Of a stretch of 64,000 nucleotides of DNA, positions 1 to 10,301 are shown one piece after another. The first letter of the stretch is position 1; each line of letters opens with the position of its first letter. Location of the stretch: assembly GCF_000369805.1 (NCBI RefSeq), contig NZ_KB850224.1, positions 2,536,262-2,600,261 on the forward strand, written 5' to 3'. The translations under genes were made by a program, and so were the position numbers. The notes beneath the pieces were generated by a model. That model saw only the letters and a list, made by a program, of their open reading frames with translations, did not search any database and had not been told where the DNA came from. The DNA comes from Acinetobacter sp. NIPH 2100 (lineage in GTDB: Bacteria > Pseudomonadota > Gammaproteobacteria > Pseudomonadales > Moraxellaceae).

Positions 1-549
1 GATCACAGTCAAAATCCACCACTCAGAGTGTTTGAGTCAGGTTCAATCTTGCTTTACTTAGCTGAAAAATTTAAAGCCTTTATTCCCACTGAGCTTGCGG
101 CACGTACCGAATGTTTGAACTGGTTATTTTGGCAAATGGGCAGCGCACCTTATATTGGGGGTGGTTTAGGGCATTTTTATGCCTATGCACCAGTAAAAAT
201 TGAATATGCGATTAACCGCTTTGCCCTTGAAACCAAACGCTTATTGGATGTATTAGACCAGCATTTAGCAAAGCACGAATACTTGGCGGGTCATGAATAT
301 AGCATTGCTGATATTGCTGCTTTCCCATGGTATGGCAGCGTTGTAAAAGGCTGGGTTTATAATGCGGATGAATTCTTAAGTGTAGATCAGTATAAACATG
401 TTCAACGTTGGGCCGATGCCATTCAGGCGCGTCCTGCGGTACAGCGTGGGCGTATGGTGAATCGTACTTTTGGCGACTTAGCTAGCCAACTGCATGAACG
501 ACATGATGCCAGTGACTTTGAAACCAACACGCAGGATAAGTTGCAATAA
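1..549 (+). CDS. YghU-type glutathione S-transferase family protein (5' end outside window)
   Basis: C-terminal part of a glutathione-dependent disulfide-bond oxidoreductase of the YghU/YfcG group of the GST superfamily. The frame is open from base 1, so the start lies upstream; a GTG at 28 is only an internal codon. The first residues (PPLRVFESGSILLYLAEKF) are the end of the thioredoxin-fold domain, with the ES pair that binds the gamma-glutamyl group. The rest is the all-helical GST C-terminal domain, including the conserved SIADIAAFPW segment. It converges with the giant gene on the other strand, and a shared terminator hairpin lies between them. The family call is secure; the substrate is unknown. 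Confidence 0.85.
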   Translation, partial: DHSQNPPLRVFESGSILLYLAEKFKAFIPTELAARTECLNWLFWQMGSAPYIGGGLGHFYAYAPVKIEYAINRFALETKRLLDVLDQHLAKHEYLAGHEYSIADIAAFPWYGSVVKGWVYNADEFLSVDQYKHVQRWADAIQARPAVQRGRMVNRTFGDLASQLHERHDASDFETNTQDKLQ

Positions 550-580
550 CTATTCTTTGTCTGATGAATAGCGTAAATAA

Positions 581-608
581 AAAATCCCTTGTAAAAACAA
601 GGGATTTT
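581..608. terminator. Bidirectional intrinsic terminator
   Basis: An 11-bp stem (AAAATCCCTTG / CAAGGGATTTT) with a TAAAAA loop, flanked by A and T runs on both sides. It lies between the convergent yghU-like gene and the giant DUF11 barrel gene and can serve both. Confidence 0.8.
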
Positions 609-656
609 TTAAATTCTATGGAAGCGGCGGCAATCAAATTCAATATCACGTTGGGC

Positions 657-3600
657 TTATTTTGGCCCTGTATTACTCGCGAACAGATTCTCATCAAATT
701 TGAATCTAAAACGAACATAAGCACCTTGAATTGTGGTGTCACTATCTACCAGATCATCATCCTTATAACCTGAGAAATTATAGCCACCAGACAACCATAA
801 GTTTGCTGCAACGAGATATCCAAGCTCAGCACCAACCAGAACTCTACGCCCTGAACTCATATCAGACCATAATACGCCAGTATGTACACCAGCATCCCAT
901 CTTTCACTGATGTCATACATTGCTCTTGCACTGAACATATGTGTCATCCCAGTAGACTCTAAACCAGAGAATGTCGTTTCCACATTTTTCACAGCATATT
1001 GACCAGACAGCGTAAGATCACGTGTTGGATGGTAATTTAAATGATTAGAGAAAATATAAACATGTTTAAGATAAGGATTACTTAAATCTGTTTTATTATC
1101 GTCATAACGATATTCGACTTTGGCCAAAGCATCAAAACGATTGTGCTCCGTATCTCGATAAGCTAATCCTAACTGGAAGCGATCTATTAAACGGTCACCG
1201 CTACTGTCATTCTTGCTATCTGTAAGGCTCACTACATTTTTTGCTAATAATGTCACATCATCTGAATATTTATAAGCAGCGCCTAAATTATTCAAAATCG
1301 TATCCGACTGATCTGACCAACGTGCTTCAATACGCGCAACTGCTTTCCAGTTTGGATTCTTTAAATATTCAACCCCTAAAGATGCCGCTGTGCTATCAGA
1401 ACTTAAATTATTCGTACTTGATAACGATTTGGTTTGTTCAAAACTCGTATTTGCATAGAAACCTTTTTCAAGTTCCCAACGATTACGTAAACCGATTGCT
1501 GCCTCAGCCTCTCGCGCACTAATACCATCGCGAATACGATATTCACTAAAGGCGGTACCGTTATTGTTATACTTACTATCCAGACCAAATACGGTTACAT
1601 TGCGGCGCTGATTACTATTCAGATCATAAAGACCACTAAGACTAGAAACTAATTCATGGCGGCCATAAGCACGAAGTTTTGAATTAATTTGATAATTTGC
1701 CCCCAATGCAAAAACACGGCGATCGGCTTCAGAAATGTCTTGTTCATATTCAGCGAAAACATTCGAACCTTGCCAAGGAAGTTGACTGGTTAACTTAGAT
1801 CGAACGGTCACACCATGGTATGGCGCAGTTTGTGTGGTATTCAGCGTTGCTGGGTTTGATGATTCATCATAATATTTTAGACCGAGCTCTACAGCTAAAA
1901 TGCGATTTATTGCACGCTCAATACTGGCTGAAACACCTTGATTTACACCACTCAACTGATCTTCGGTACGAATCGCTTCTAGCTTCGCCAAACCAACTTT
2001 ATTGAGTTGTACGCGTCCTTTAATTCCACTCTCTTTACGACCAGCCGTAATCGGTGCAGCAGTATTATAAAAACCAGTATCTGCTTGGTTATGATAAACC
2101 TTCATTTCCAAGTCTTTATAAGCGTAGTTTAATTCAACTCGTGCAGCATCACCTGATAATTTACCGGTCGCATCAGGTGCTACATTAGAGTTCAAGCCAT
2201 CATTAATATTTTCTGATCGAGCAAATTCAGCAACAAACTTACCTTTATCATTGGCAAATTTAACAACCGTATTCACACTCGCCAACTGATCTTGAGTCAG
2301 TGGATTATTGCTCTTAACGTAAGAAGCCCCCACTTTCACTTTGTCTGTGACTTTTACAGAACCAGATACACCACCAACCGTATATTCTTCACCACCTTGA
2401 TCAGATTCAACGGTGATGCGTAAAAATACTGGATTTAAATCAGCATCAACACTTGGAACTGGATCTTTGAGATAAATACTATTACTGAAAGTATCAACCT
2501 CATAATCAGTAAAACGTGTCAAAGTTGTGCGTGCAATAATTAAACCTGAATTGTTACGGTCACGCGTAATGACTTCTACTTTTTCACTATTATCACGTAC
2601 ATCTTGGGCATTCACACCACCTAAACTATATGGACCTGAAATTCCCATAGCACGTTGTTCATTCACAACTTGTTGGGTATTTGTCTGTGCAGCAAAGGCT
2701 GTAACTTTATATTTATCAATTTCGACAGTACTACGAACACCTGTTAATGAACGGTTATATTGACCTAAAGATAGGCCTTCATCATTTTCAGTCCGAGTTA
2801 CGTAATCACCGTACATGGCATATGAACGGCCTTTATCTACACGAATATATAATTTGCTGGTTGACTGGGCATCAAAGCCTTTGGCAGCAGAATCACCATA
2901 GACTGGGTAATATTCATCAGGACGAATATCACGGAATAATCTTTGCTTTTTATCTTTGTCAGAATCATATGCAAGTGTAAGAAGATATTCCCCTTTGACC
3001 TTACCTTTCAAAAATAATGCTGCTCGACCAGTTAAATTACGCTTACCATCTTTTGAAGCTGAAATTTCATTTAATTCTTCTTCAAAACCGTCGTTTGAAT
3101 TGACACCACTTAGTTCTTTAGGATCAAACTTTTTAAAATTAAGCGAACCTTCAACCATACCAACAGCAATGATTGGTCTTAAATCAGGTAAGAAACGAAT
3201 TGGTGTGCTTGAGTGGAAAATACCACTTTCAACAGATAGAGTGCCTTCACCTGCTTCAATCGGTGCTTGAATTGGAACAAGTAAACTACCACCTTCAACA
3301 AATACTTGAATACCTGGTTGTTTTGGATCTAAGTCAACTAAATCAATTTTACCAATTGAACTGTCTAAGGTAATAGGTGTACGGCTTGATACCAATGTGC
3401 CATGTCGGTCAACGATTTTTAAATTCACATTAAAATGGTCACGGCCATTCGCTTGCGGAATCGTTTTACTTGGCTCAAGTTGCAGTTTATCTAATTGGTC
3501 TGGGGCGATCACATCAATACGTTTAATGTCACGAGTGTTCCCCATCATGTCCACTTGACGTACTTCAATCGTGTTATGACCAGCATTTAGGTCAACACCA

Positions 3601-6600
3601 ATAAAGTCTAAACCTGAAACCTGCATATTCGGTAATACAGCACGTTTACCAATACGCTTTTCAGGAACACGTGTTCCATTTACCCAAAGTTCAAGCTGAG
3701 TACCTGCCGCACCTTTAACCTGAATAGATGTTTGAGGATAAGGCAATATCTGCCCGTCTTTGAGATTCAAAATTTCTAATTGATTATTCACAGCTGTTTC
3801 TAAAGCTGTTTCAAGATTAATCATTTTTACAGCGCTAGCTGAATCTACTGGAGTTTCATTTGGCAATACCAAGGTTGAAGAACTTGGTAAAGCCACAGAA
3901 GGTTGTGCACCAGTTTTTTCAGGCTCAAACTGTATTTGCTTAATTTCTTTGATTTGTTCTTTAGAAAAATCAAGATTACAGTTCGCCTGAACACCAACGG
4001 CAGAAATACAACCACTCGAAGGCTGTCCTCGAACATCTGTAACTTTGGAAAAAATTGGATCAGCTGTTAAATCTGAACGTAATACTTGCTCTAAATTGGT
4101 ATTGTCTTGCTCAATGCGTTTTTTACGCTCTAGCACACGTTCAATTAAAGACTCTGAACATTGACCTTCACCTTCAGCAATCGCAAAATCAGCACGATGC
4201 AATTCACCACGTTTTAAATCAACAAAACGGCTATTCGGATCACCTGCTTGGCGATTACTAATTAAGACCAATTCAGAACCAGTAGGTAAACTTGTACGAT
4301 CTACTTTTAAAACATGTGTTTTGGCACTAATTCCATAGAAGTCATATTTACCTTCACTATCGGTAATAACATAACTTCCGTCTTCCAAATAAATACGTAC
4401 CCCTGGAACACCTATTTCCCCTGCATCTTGGATACCATTTCGATTACAATCGGTGAAGACTTTACCAACAATAAACCCATCGGAAATCATCGCACCGGGG
4501 GTTACTTCTACTTTTGCCGATGCTTCATTAGACTCAATGCCTTTTGCATCTTTGGCGCGAACACGGTTAATACCATCGCCATTCAATGCATTAGGTCCTA
4601 TATAAACACGATATTGGACTTTGACTTCTTTATTTGGTGTGAGCGTGCCTAAGCCAAGCTTTAAATAAGGGCCTTTGCCACCTAACGGATCTTCAACTTT
4701 AGTACCATCAACCCGCATTGAACCTTGTACATAAATAAAGCCGCGAGGAAGTGTATCGGTGATTGAAACATTCGCTGAATCTGCAGTCCCGCGGTTTGCA
4801 ACAGTGACTGTATATTCTTCAAATTCACCAATCTCAGCAGTCTTATTAGAAGCAGCTTTTTTAACAAATAAAGATGAACTGGTGTTTGCGACTTCTGGGT
4901 CAATTGGAATATCAATATTAAGTGCTGGATCACCATTGTTTAATGTAAACTGCCCCGCGTATGACCATTTTAAATCAATTGCTTTATCTGCTGGAAAGCT
5001 AGGGTATACAGAACGATCACTAACGAACGTATAACGTGTATTACCCGAAATTGTCTTTGTATCTACAACAAAACTATATGTACCCGCTTTCACAAGTGGA
5101 TAAATAAACTCACCAGCACTATTGGTCACTTGTGTCGCTGGTATAGAGGTCATCGCACCCGTTTGAGCATCAATTGTAAATGCAACATTACTGCCAATTG
5201 GCTGACCATTTTGATCTAATAAAGTCACTGTAGCGCCAGCCACAGGTAAGCCAGTTTTAGCATCAAAAACAGTCCCATACGGATCCATCAAGACATTTGT
5301 ATTAATGTCCGTGATTGTTGCTGTAGATTGACCTTGTGCATCCAAACAATCCGTTAAACTAATATCAACTTTATCGCGTTTGAGCGTTTGTAAAACCGCA
5401 TCAAATGAAATACCTTTGTCTGATAACGTTGTTGGTAATGTATAATGAAATACACCCGTATTCACACCCGTTTCAATACCAATAACTTCTTCTACATCAC
5501 CTGTCTTTGTTGATTTAATTCTAATTTTTACACGATCAGCCGTGTAACGATCAGCATTACAACTTGCATTTTTAGCCTCGATATTCAGCGGTTTATTCAC
5601 GCTACCTGTAGCTAAAATGCTCTTAAAATCACTTGAGTTGTTGGTAATATCGGCAGAACCACTCACCAATGTAGTTGCTACATTTGATAAAATATCTTTT
5701 TGGCTATCCGTAACCGCATACGAAACTTTATAAGTATTTTTTACAGTGGTTTTTGCAATATTACGATTCATACTGACGACAAGATCAACTTGCTCAGATG
5801 TATTCGCCGCAATTTGTGGGAAACCAACAACAAGTTGGTTGATCTGTGTAACGTCACTTGGGGCGATCGTGCTATAACTATTATTTGAAAGCTTGTATAA
5901 AATTTTAGCTTGGACATTTTTTGCTAAAGCAGATTTGAATGTGGTATTCGGTGGTAAATCATCAACCAACAGCACCATCTTCTGTGTTTGACCATCCACC
6001 AGCACATCAATAGGTCGAGCTGGTTTTTTGCCTTGATTACTGATATTTAATGTATAATTTAAATCATAATTTGCAGTTGCAGAAGGCTCAAAGGTTTTTT
6101 GCTGAACTTCTTTGGTTGCAACTAATTTAGCACCATAGCTAATCGCGCTATCGATCGCAGTTGCTGTTGCGTTGGTATCTTCAACAACAGTTGCTTTAAT
6201 CGGCAAGTTAAATTGCTGACCTTCGCTTAAATTCGAATTTGTGGTTGCAACAACCCATAAATTAACACTCTGACCTACTTGCAGAGGTACAGATTGAATG
6301 ACTTGCTGATCAGTTGTATCAAACTGACCATCTTTATTTGTGTCTATGTAAATTTTTATATTGTTTAATTCATTAATTGTTAATGTCTCTAGCTGAACAT
6401 TAACCGGTGCATTACTATTATTCGATAAGGTATTTGCCCATATCACTCTTACATTAGGCTCAGTATCAAGCACAGGTGGTGTAGTTAGAGTAATGGCATA
6501 TAATGCTGAAACGTTGACTTCTACAGTATTTGAAACTGATTGTTGTTCTTTACCATTTGCAGCGATAAAAGTTGCATAAGCAACGTTTTGAATTGTACTA

Positions 6601-6716
6601 CCAACTTCAGGAATATTCGCGGCATGACTATACTGCGCAGAAAATATAGATATTGTCAGCGTTGATAACATGAAAGACATGTTTTGACATGCTCGAATTT
6701 GCTTCTGTTGTAGCAC
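657..6716 (-). CDS. Protein F: giant DUF11/SdrD-B protein with predicted C-terminal outer-membrane barrel
   Basis: 2019 residues; GTG start preceded by GAAGGG at good spacing. A signal peptide ends near residue 33 (YSHA/AN). Residues ~33-190 match the N-terminal module of proteins A, B and E (G-x-x-I-x-N-x-A, then SN-x-V). Next come a carboxypeptidase-regulatory-like or prealbumin-like domain (~480-600), a DUF11 domain (~614-740), an SdrD-B-like domain (~750-850, GKVFTDCNRNGIQDAGE) and Ig-like domains (~1000-1175). From ~1180 to the end the protein is a run of alternating aromatic and hydrophobic strands, typical of an outer-membrane barrel. It includes RPDEYYPVYGDS, a motif I recall from other giant DUF11- or OmpA-linked outer-membrane proteins, and the last strand is VRFRFKF. 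Last gene of the D-E-F unit. The inferred role is outer-membrane anchor or exporter for the other cluster proteins. The function is not established. Confidence 0.75.
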   Translation of the reverse strand: MLQQKQIRACQNMSFMLSTLTISIFSAQYSHAANIPEVGSTIQNVAYATFIAANGKEQQSVSNTVEVNVSALYAITLTTPPVLDTEPNVRVIWANTLSNNSNAPVNVQLETLTINELNNIKIYIDTNKDGQFDTTDQQVIQSVPLQVGQSVNLWVVATTNSNLSEGQQFNLPIKATVVEDTNATATAIDSAISYGAKLVATKEVQQKTFEPSATANYDLNYTLNISNQGKKPARPIDVLVDGQTQKMVLLVDDLPPNTTFKSALAKNVQAKILYKLSNNSYSTIAPSDVTQINQLVVGFPQIAANTSEQVDLVVSMNRNIAKTTVKNTYKVSYAVTDSQKDILSNVATTLVSGSADITNNSSDFKSILATGSVNKPLNIEAKNASCNADRYTADRVKIRIKSTKTGDVEEVIGIETGVNTGVFHYTLPTTLSDKGISFDAVLQTLKRDKVDISLTDCLDAQGQSTATITDINTNVLMDPYGTVFDAKTGLPVAGATVTLLDQNGQPIGSNVAFTIDAQTGAMTSIPATQVTNSAGEFIYPLVKAGTYSFVVDTKTISGNTRYTFVSDRSVYPSFPADKAIDLKWSYAGQFTLNNGDPALNIDIPIDPEVANTSSSLFVKKAASNKTAEIGEFEEYTVTVANRGTADSANVSITDTLPRGFIYVQGSMRVDGTKVEDPLGGKGPYLKLGLGTLTPNKEVKVQYRVYIGPNALNGDGINRVRAKDAKGIESNEASAKVEVTPGAMISDGFIVGKVFTDCNRNGIQDAGEIGVPGVRIYLEDGSYVITDSEGKYDFYGISAKTHVLKVDRTSLPTGSELVLISNRQAGDPNSRFVDLKRGELHRADFAIAEGEGQCSESLIERVLERKKRIEQDNTNLEQVLRSDLTADPIFSKVTDVRGQPSSGCISAVGVQANCNLDFSKEQIKEIKQIQFEPEKTGAQPSVALPSSSTLVLPNETPVDSASAVKMINLETALETAVNNQLEILNLKDGQILPYPQTSIQVKGAAGTQLELWVNGTRVPEKRIGKRAVLPNMQVSGLDFIGVDLNAGHNTIEVRQVDMMGNTRDIKRIDVIAPDQLDKLQLEPSKTIPQANGRDHFNVNLKIVDRHGTLVSSRTPITLDSSIGKIDLVDLDPKQPGIQVFVEGGSLLVPIQAPIEAGEGTLSVESGIFHSSTPIRFLPDLRPIIAVGMVEGSLNFKKFDPKELSGVNSNDGFEEELNEISASKDGKRNLTGRAALFLKGKVKGEYLLTLAYDSDKDKKQRLFRDIRPDEYYPVYGDSAAKGFDAQSTSKLYIRVDKGRSYAMYGDYVTRTENDEGLSLGQYNRSLTGVRSTVEIDKYKVTAFAAQTNTQQVVNEQRAMGISGPYSLGGVNAQDVRDNSEKVEVITRDRNNSGLIIARTTLTRFTDYEVDTFSNSIYLKDPVPSVDADLNPVFLRITVESDQGGEEYTVGGVSGSVKVTDKVKVGASYVKSNNPLTQDQLASVNTVVKFANDKGKFVAEFARSENINDGLNSNVAPDATGKLSGDAARVELNYAYKDLEMKVYHNQADTGFYNTAAPITAGRKESGIKGRVQLNKVGLAKLEAIRTEDQLSGVNQGVSASIERAINRILAVELGLKYYDESSNPATLNTTQTAPYHGVTVRSKLTSQLPWQGSNVFAEYEQDISEADRRVFALGANYQINSKLRAYGRHELVSSLSGLYDLNSNQRRNVTVFGLDSKYNNNGTAFSEYRIRDGISAREAEAAIGLRNRWELEKGFYANTSFEQTKSLSSTNNLSSDSTAASLGVEYLKNPNWKAVARIEARWSDQSDTILNNLGAAYKYSDDVTLLAKNVVSLTDSKNDSSGDRLIDRFQLGLAYRDTEHNRFDALAKVEYRYDDNKTDLSNPYLKHVYIFSNHLNYHPTRDLTLSGQYAVKNVETTFSGLESTGMTHMFSARAMYDISERWDAGVHTGVLWSDMSSGRRVLVGAELGYLVAANLWLSGGYNFSGYKDDDLVDSDTTIQGAYVRFRFKFDENLFASNTGPK

Positions 6717-6773
6717 AGCGCTCTACCCTTCAACTAAATAGTCTAAATAAACAAAATTAAAAAATTATGGTAT

Positions 6774-6802
6774 GAGGACACCTGCAAAGCACAAATGTCC
6801 TC
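6774..6802 (-). terminator. Hairpin between E and F, possible attenuator
   Basis: GAGGACA / TGTCCTC stem with a 15-nt loop, followed on the minus strand by an AT-rich stretch containing a T run about 10 nt downstream. It sits in the 131-nt gap between the stop of E and the start of F. It could reduce read-through from the secreted subunit gene into the barrel gene. Function inferred from position only. Confidence 0.4.
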
Positions 6803-6847
6803 ACATTTAATTATTCATTCCTAATAATCTAAATTTTTGAATGAATA

Positions 6848-9535
6848 TTAATTATTTACTTTGATTACAAACTCCAACACTGCACTTGTGTTTGGCACAA
6901 GAGGTGTTTTCTCAGCTGCAATAGTTCCTGTTGAACCATCAGTTAAAGCTGCAGTTGAAGTACTTAAAGTCGCATTTGTTGCAACTGGAGAGGCACTTGC
7001 AACCACTTTCAAGGTTGTATAAGCAGGTGTAGCATCGCTAATCACAACATTGGTTACGTCTGCATTACCTTCGTTAGTCGCAGTGATCTTATACTTCACA
7101 CACTCGCCTGGCTTCGCAGAAACGGTATTTTGAGTATAAGCACCTGTCGCTGCACCCGTTGAACAGTTCGCTAAAGATTGCTCTTTCACTAAACGTACTT
7201 GACCACTTGTAACAGTCGTTAAGTCTGTGTTCACTAAGTCAGCAACAGACTGACCACCAACAACTGTTGGTTTAATCGTTAATACGACTGCACTTGGTGT
7301 GCCCGCAGTTGCATTTGTTGGCGCTTGAACTTTGATGAGTAAGTTTACAGATGCACCACGAGCAATACTGCCAGATACCGCTGCAAGATCATTACCTGTA
7401 ACCAATTCATTGGCATCAGCCACACCATCATTGTTCAAATCAACAAACAAGCTAGTTACCCAACCATTTGCAGCTTGATCATTGGTCAATGTGAATGGCA
7501 AGCTACCTGCTGTAGCTCCTTCAACGATGTTACCGTTGTTGGTTAAGGTATGCTTGTAAACAACCGTACCACCTGGTGCAACTTGACCAGTACGGTCATT
7601 TTGCAAGCTAAGCACACGATTAGTTTCTACAGTTACGCGATCAGACATGACATCTGTTAAGCCTGTAGCAGGAGACACAATTTTGAAGATAACTTCTTGA
7701 TCACCAGCTGGCGCATTTGCAGGAGGAGTTACAACTGCAACCAGTTGAACACTGCCACCACTTGGGATATTACCTGTGTTGGTAATTGGAGCACCTGTTG
7801 GATTACCAGCACCATCAGCTAAGTAATACTGAACTGTCCAACCCGTTGGTAATACAGGAGATGTAGATAAATTATAGTTATCTCCAGTTGCACCTTTATT
7901 ATCAACAGTTAATGGGAAACTAGCCGCTTGACCAGGCTTGGTTGATTTAGTATCGATATATTGACCAGTATCTTTACCAGTTGCACCAGCAACGGTACCC
8001 GTACTGTTTGTTGCATCACCATTGTGTAAGTCAACTGTAGACGCAACAACTTTATCAATCACTAAAGTGATGGTATCCGTACCCGTAGAATTCGTAACAG
8101 GTGTTGATGTTAAGATCGTGCTAATTGGTGTCGTTGAAGAATAACCAGAAGGCAGAGTCACCTTAGCAACAACTTGGTATGCAGCACCACTTGCAACTGG
8201 GCCAGTGTCTACAACGCCATCACCATTGGTATCGGTTAATGGTGTTACACCATCCGCTTTGAATAATTCAACGATGCTACCAGCTGGTAAAGAGTTTTTA
8301 TTCACTGTAATGTTAAAGGCTTCTGTCACATTACCTGTGTTATGTACGACGATTGGCTCACCGCCACCCGCTGTAACACCAAAGGTAACTGGCGTACCTT
8401 GAGTTGTTGACTTGGTAATTACATCATCAGCTGGAGCGGTAGACGCTTGTCCATCAGCAAAGGCATCGGTCGTACTATCGTTAATCGTACCTTTTTTAAC
8501 ACCTAATACGGTTACATCGTTCGGGTTAGATGGTGTTTTACCTTCTGTACCTGGACCATCTGGATCTACTTCAGCGATGTTTGTAATTGTACCAGCTGGA
8601 GTATTTTGATTGACTCGAACTTTAAATTTCAACACACCACTGCTGTTCGCAACAACGGTCGGAATAACTAATGTAGCTGTTCCAGATGCAAAGCTATAGC
8701 CGTCTGAATCAGCAGTACCATCATTAACGGCAGTACCATTTACTGTTGCAGAATTAGCAACATAAGTTAAACCTGCTGGAAGTACGTCAGTGATCGTAAC
8801 GTTAGTTGCCGTCGTATTACCTGTGTTTTGGTAAACTAAGCTATATTCAACTTCACGTGCTGTTGGGTTTGATAAAGTTGCATCTACATTACTAACACTT
8901 GCAGATTTTACTAAGCTAATTACAGCACCATTGGTGATTTTAACGGTATCAACGTTTTTAGCAGTTACGCTTGTATCGAAACCACTAATTGCCGAAACAG
9001 TTAACTTACCAAGATCACCAGCAGTCACGTTGTTGCTTGCTGTTGTTGCTTGTACGATTAAATTAACAGATTCGCCTGCAGCTAGAGTAATACTGGTAAC
9101 AGGAGTTTGACTGTCTGGAACACCATCTTTATTCGCGTCAAGATAGACTTTCAGACCGCTGAAATCGTAGTTATCTGTGGTGTTATCACGTGTATCGTTA
9201 TTCGCAACAGCGACGTTAAATGTATCGCTACCATTACCCGTGTTGGTTAATGTATGAGATAAAGACACTTGGCCATTCGCATTTGCCGTTTTGGTTTGAT
9301 CTGAGATCAAAGTAAAACTAGCAACTTGCAATACAGTCGTAGTAACGACGTTTGATGTCACAGTTTTATTAGAACCATTGCTATCCGTATAGCTTGCAGA
9401 TGCAATGTTACTAATGTTTGTACCTGCGCTAGGAGCCGCAGCATGTGCAGTTGGAAGAAAAGCTGCACCACCCGCAACTAATGCAACTGAAGCTGCCAAT
9501 TGCGTTAGTTTTAAACGTTGAGTTTGATTTGACAT
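6848..9535 (-). CDS. Protein E: secreted DUF11-repeat protein, paralogue of A and B
   Basis: 895 residues from the ATG at 9535, chosen because GGGGTAAG lies about 10 nt upstream; a longer TTG start at 9562 is less likely. The signal peptide ends PTAHA/AAP. It is built of DUF11-type beta-sandwich domains rich in Thr, Val, Asn and Gly (GNTTATNVTITDVLPAG is a textbook DUF11 strand pair). Three Asp-rich loops of the form DxNxDGxxD lie near residues 134, 434 and 699. They resemble calcium-binding loops and occur at matching places in A and B. The C-terminal DUF11 domain has a Cys pair (LANC...GEC) and ends in a bare beta-strand (LEFVIKVNN). No sorting signal or transmembrane anchor is seen. Likely an exported structural subunit. 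Middle gene of D-E-F. Confidence 0.75.
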   Translation of the reverse strand: MSNQTQRLKLTQLAASVALVAGGAAFLPTAHAAAPSAGTNISNIASASYTDSNGSNKTVTSNVVTTTVLQVASFTLISDQTKTANANGQVSLSHTLTNTGNGSDTFNVAVANNDTRDNTTDNYDFSGLKVYLDANKDGVPDSQTPVTSITLAAGESVNLIVQATTASNNVTAGDLGKLTVSAISGFDTSVTAKNVDTVKITNGAVISLVKSASVSNVDATLSNPTAREVEYSLVYQNTGNTTATNVTITDVLPAGLTYVANSATVNGTAVNDGTADSDGYSFASGTATLVIPTVVANSSGVLKFKVRVNQNTPAGTITNIAEVDPDGPGTEGKTPSNPNDVTVLGVKKGTINDSTTDAFADGQASTAPADDVITKSTTQGTPVTFGVTAGGGEPIVVHNTGNVTEAFNITVNKNSLPAGSIVELFKADGVTPLTDTNGDGVVDTGPVASGAAYQVVAKVTLPSGYSSTTPISTILTSTPVTNSTGTDTITLVIDKVVASTVDLHNGDATNSTGTVAGATGKDTGQYIDTKSTKPGQAASFPLTVDNKGATGDNYNLSTSPVLPTGWTVQYYLADGAGNPTGAPITNTGNIPSGGSVQLVAVVTPPANAPAGDQEVIFKIVSPATGLTDVMSDRVTVETNRVLSLQNDRTGQVAPGGTVVYKHTLTNNGNIVEGATAGSLPFTLTNDQAANGWVTSLFVDLNNDGVADANELVTGNDLAAVSGSIARGASVNLLIKVQAPTNATAGTPSAVVLTIKPTVVGGQSVADLVNTDLTTVTSGQVRLVKEQSLANCSTGAATGAYTQNTVSAKPGECVKYKITATNEGNADVTNVVISDATPAYTTLKVVASASPVATNATLSTSTAALTDGSTGTIAAEKTPLVPNTSAVLEFVIKVNN

Positions 9536-9573
9536 TCGGAACTTACCCCTGTTGATATTCAATGTCAGTTTGT

Positions 9574-10068
9574 TTAATTTTTGGTTTTGTCACTGTTAAT
9601 ACGCGTTTGGGCTGAAACCGTTACAGATTTTCCAGCAGGAAGTTCTGCAATCGTCCAACGTAATGCACGATAATCTTTCAGTGGAACGTTCACCATTTGA
9701 TTACCCTCTTTGCGTTTTAAAGGCATCGGGGCAAAATTTGTACCGTCTGTACTTGCTTGCGCATTTTCTGGCTCAGACTTAGCCAAAAATAGCGTTTCTA
9801 CTGGTATTGGCAGCGTAGCAGCCAAGTTTTTAATTTTTCCCGATGTATTATTTGTATACGTTGCACGATACTCGATCACATCGTTTGGCTTTACCTTAGT
9901 CACCAACTTCGCATTTGATTTACCTTCAGCATTAACACTGATCAGGTAAGTCTTCAGCTCCACTGAAACAGGATCTTTAACTGCTTTGGTTTCAGCAAAA
10001 ACATTCACAGCTAAAAATAAAGTTGCCGTCCCTAGTAAGTATTTTTTCCATTTACTTGTTAAGTACAT
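9574..10068 (-). CDS. Protein D: small secreted single-domain DUF11-like protein
   Basis: 164 residues. The start at 10068 is chosen because AGGAG lies 8 nt upstream and a signal peptide begins there (MYLTSKWKKYLLGTATLFLA, cleavage after VFA). The open frame continues upstream to 10140 without a ribosome site. The mature part is one beta-sandwich domain with DUF11-like features: DVIEYRATYTNNTSGKIKN, and later LRWTIAELPAGKSVTVSAQT. It has no cysteines in the mature part. First gene of the D-E-F unit, 38 nt before E. It could be a minor subunit, a cap, or a periplasmic helper; the sequence does not decide. Confidence 0.65.
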   Translation of the reverse strand: MYLTSKWKKYLLGTATLFLAVNVFAETKAVKDPVSVELKTYLISVNAEGKSNAKLVTKVKPNDVIEYRATYTNNTSGKIKNLAATLPIPVETLFLAKSEPENAQASTDGTNFAPMPLKRKEGNQMVNVPLKDYRALRWTIAELPAGKSVTVSAQTRINSDKTKN

Positions 10069-10201
10069 CTCTTTGGCTCCTAAACTAATTTCCAGAGTTC
10101 TTTGAACTTTGCTTAGGGCGCTTTTCAAAGAAACTAACAACGGTTACAAAAATACATCATTTCTGTGTACTTTTGTTGAAAAAAATCACATTTTTGTAAA
10201 A

Positions 10202-10230
10202 AAAATATCTACCAGTTCAAGCATTAGCAA
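10202..10230 (-). promoter_or_regulatory. Candidate promoter for D-E-F
   Basis: On the minus strand TTGCTA, a 17-bp spacer, then TATTTT. It lies in the 233-nt gap between C and D, the only sizeable gap between C and E, and would give a leader of about 125 nt. Match is moderate. Confidence 0.35.
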
Positions 10231-10301
10231 CTTCTGTACCAACTTTTTAATTTAAGTATGCTGAACCAATATTATTTTCGACACATTTGCCTAACGACTG
10301 A

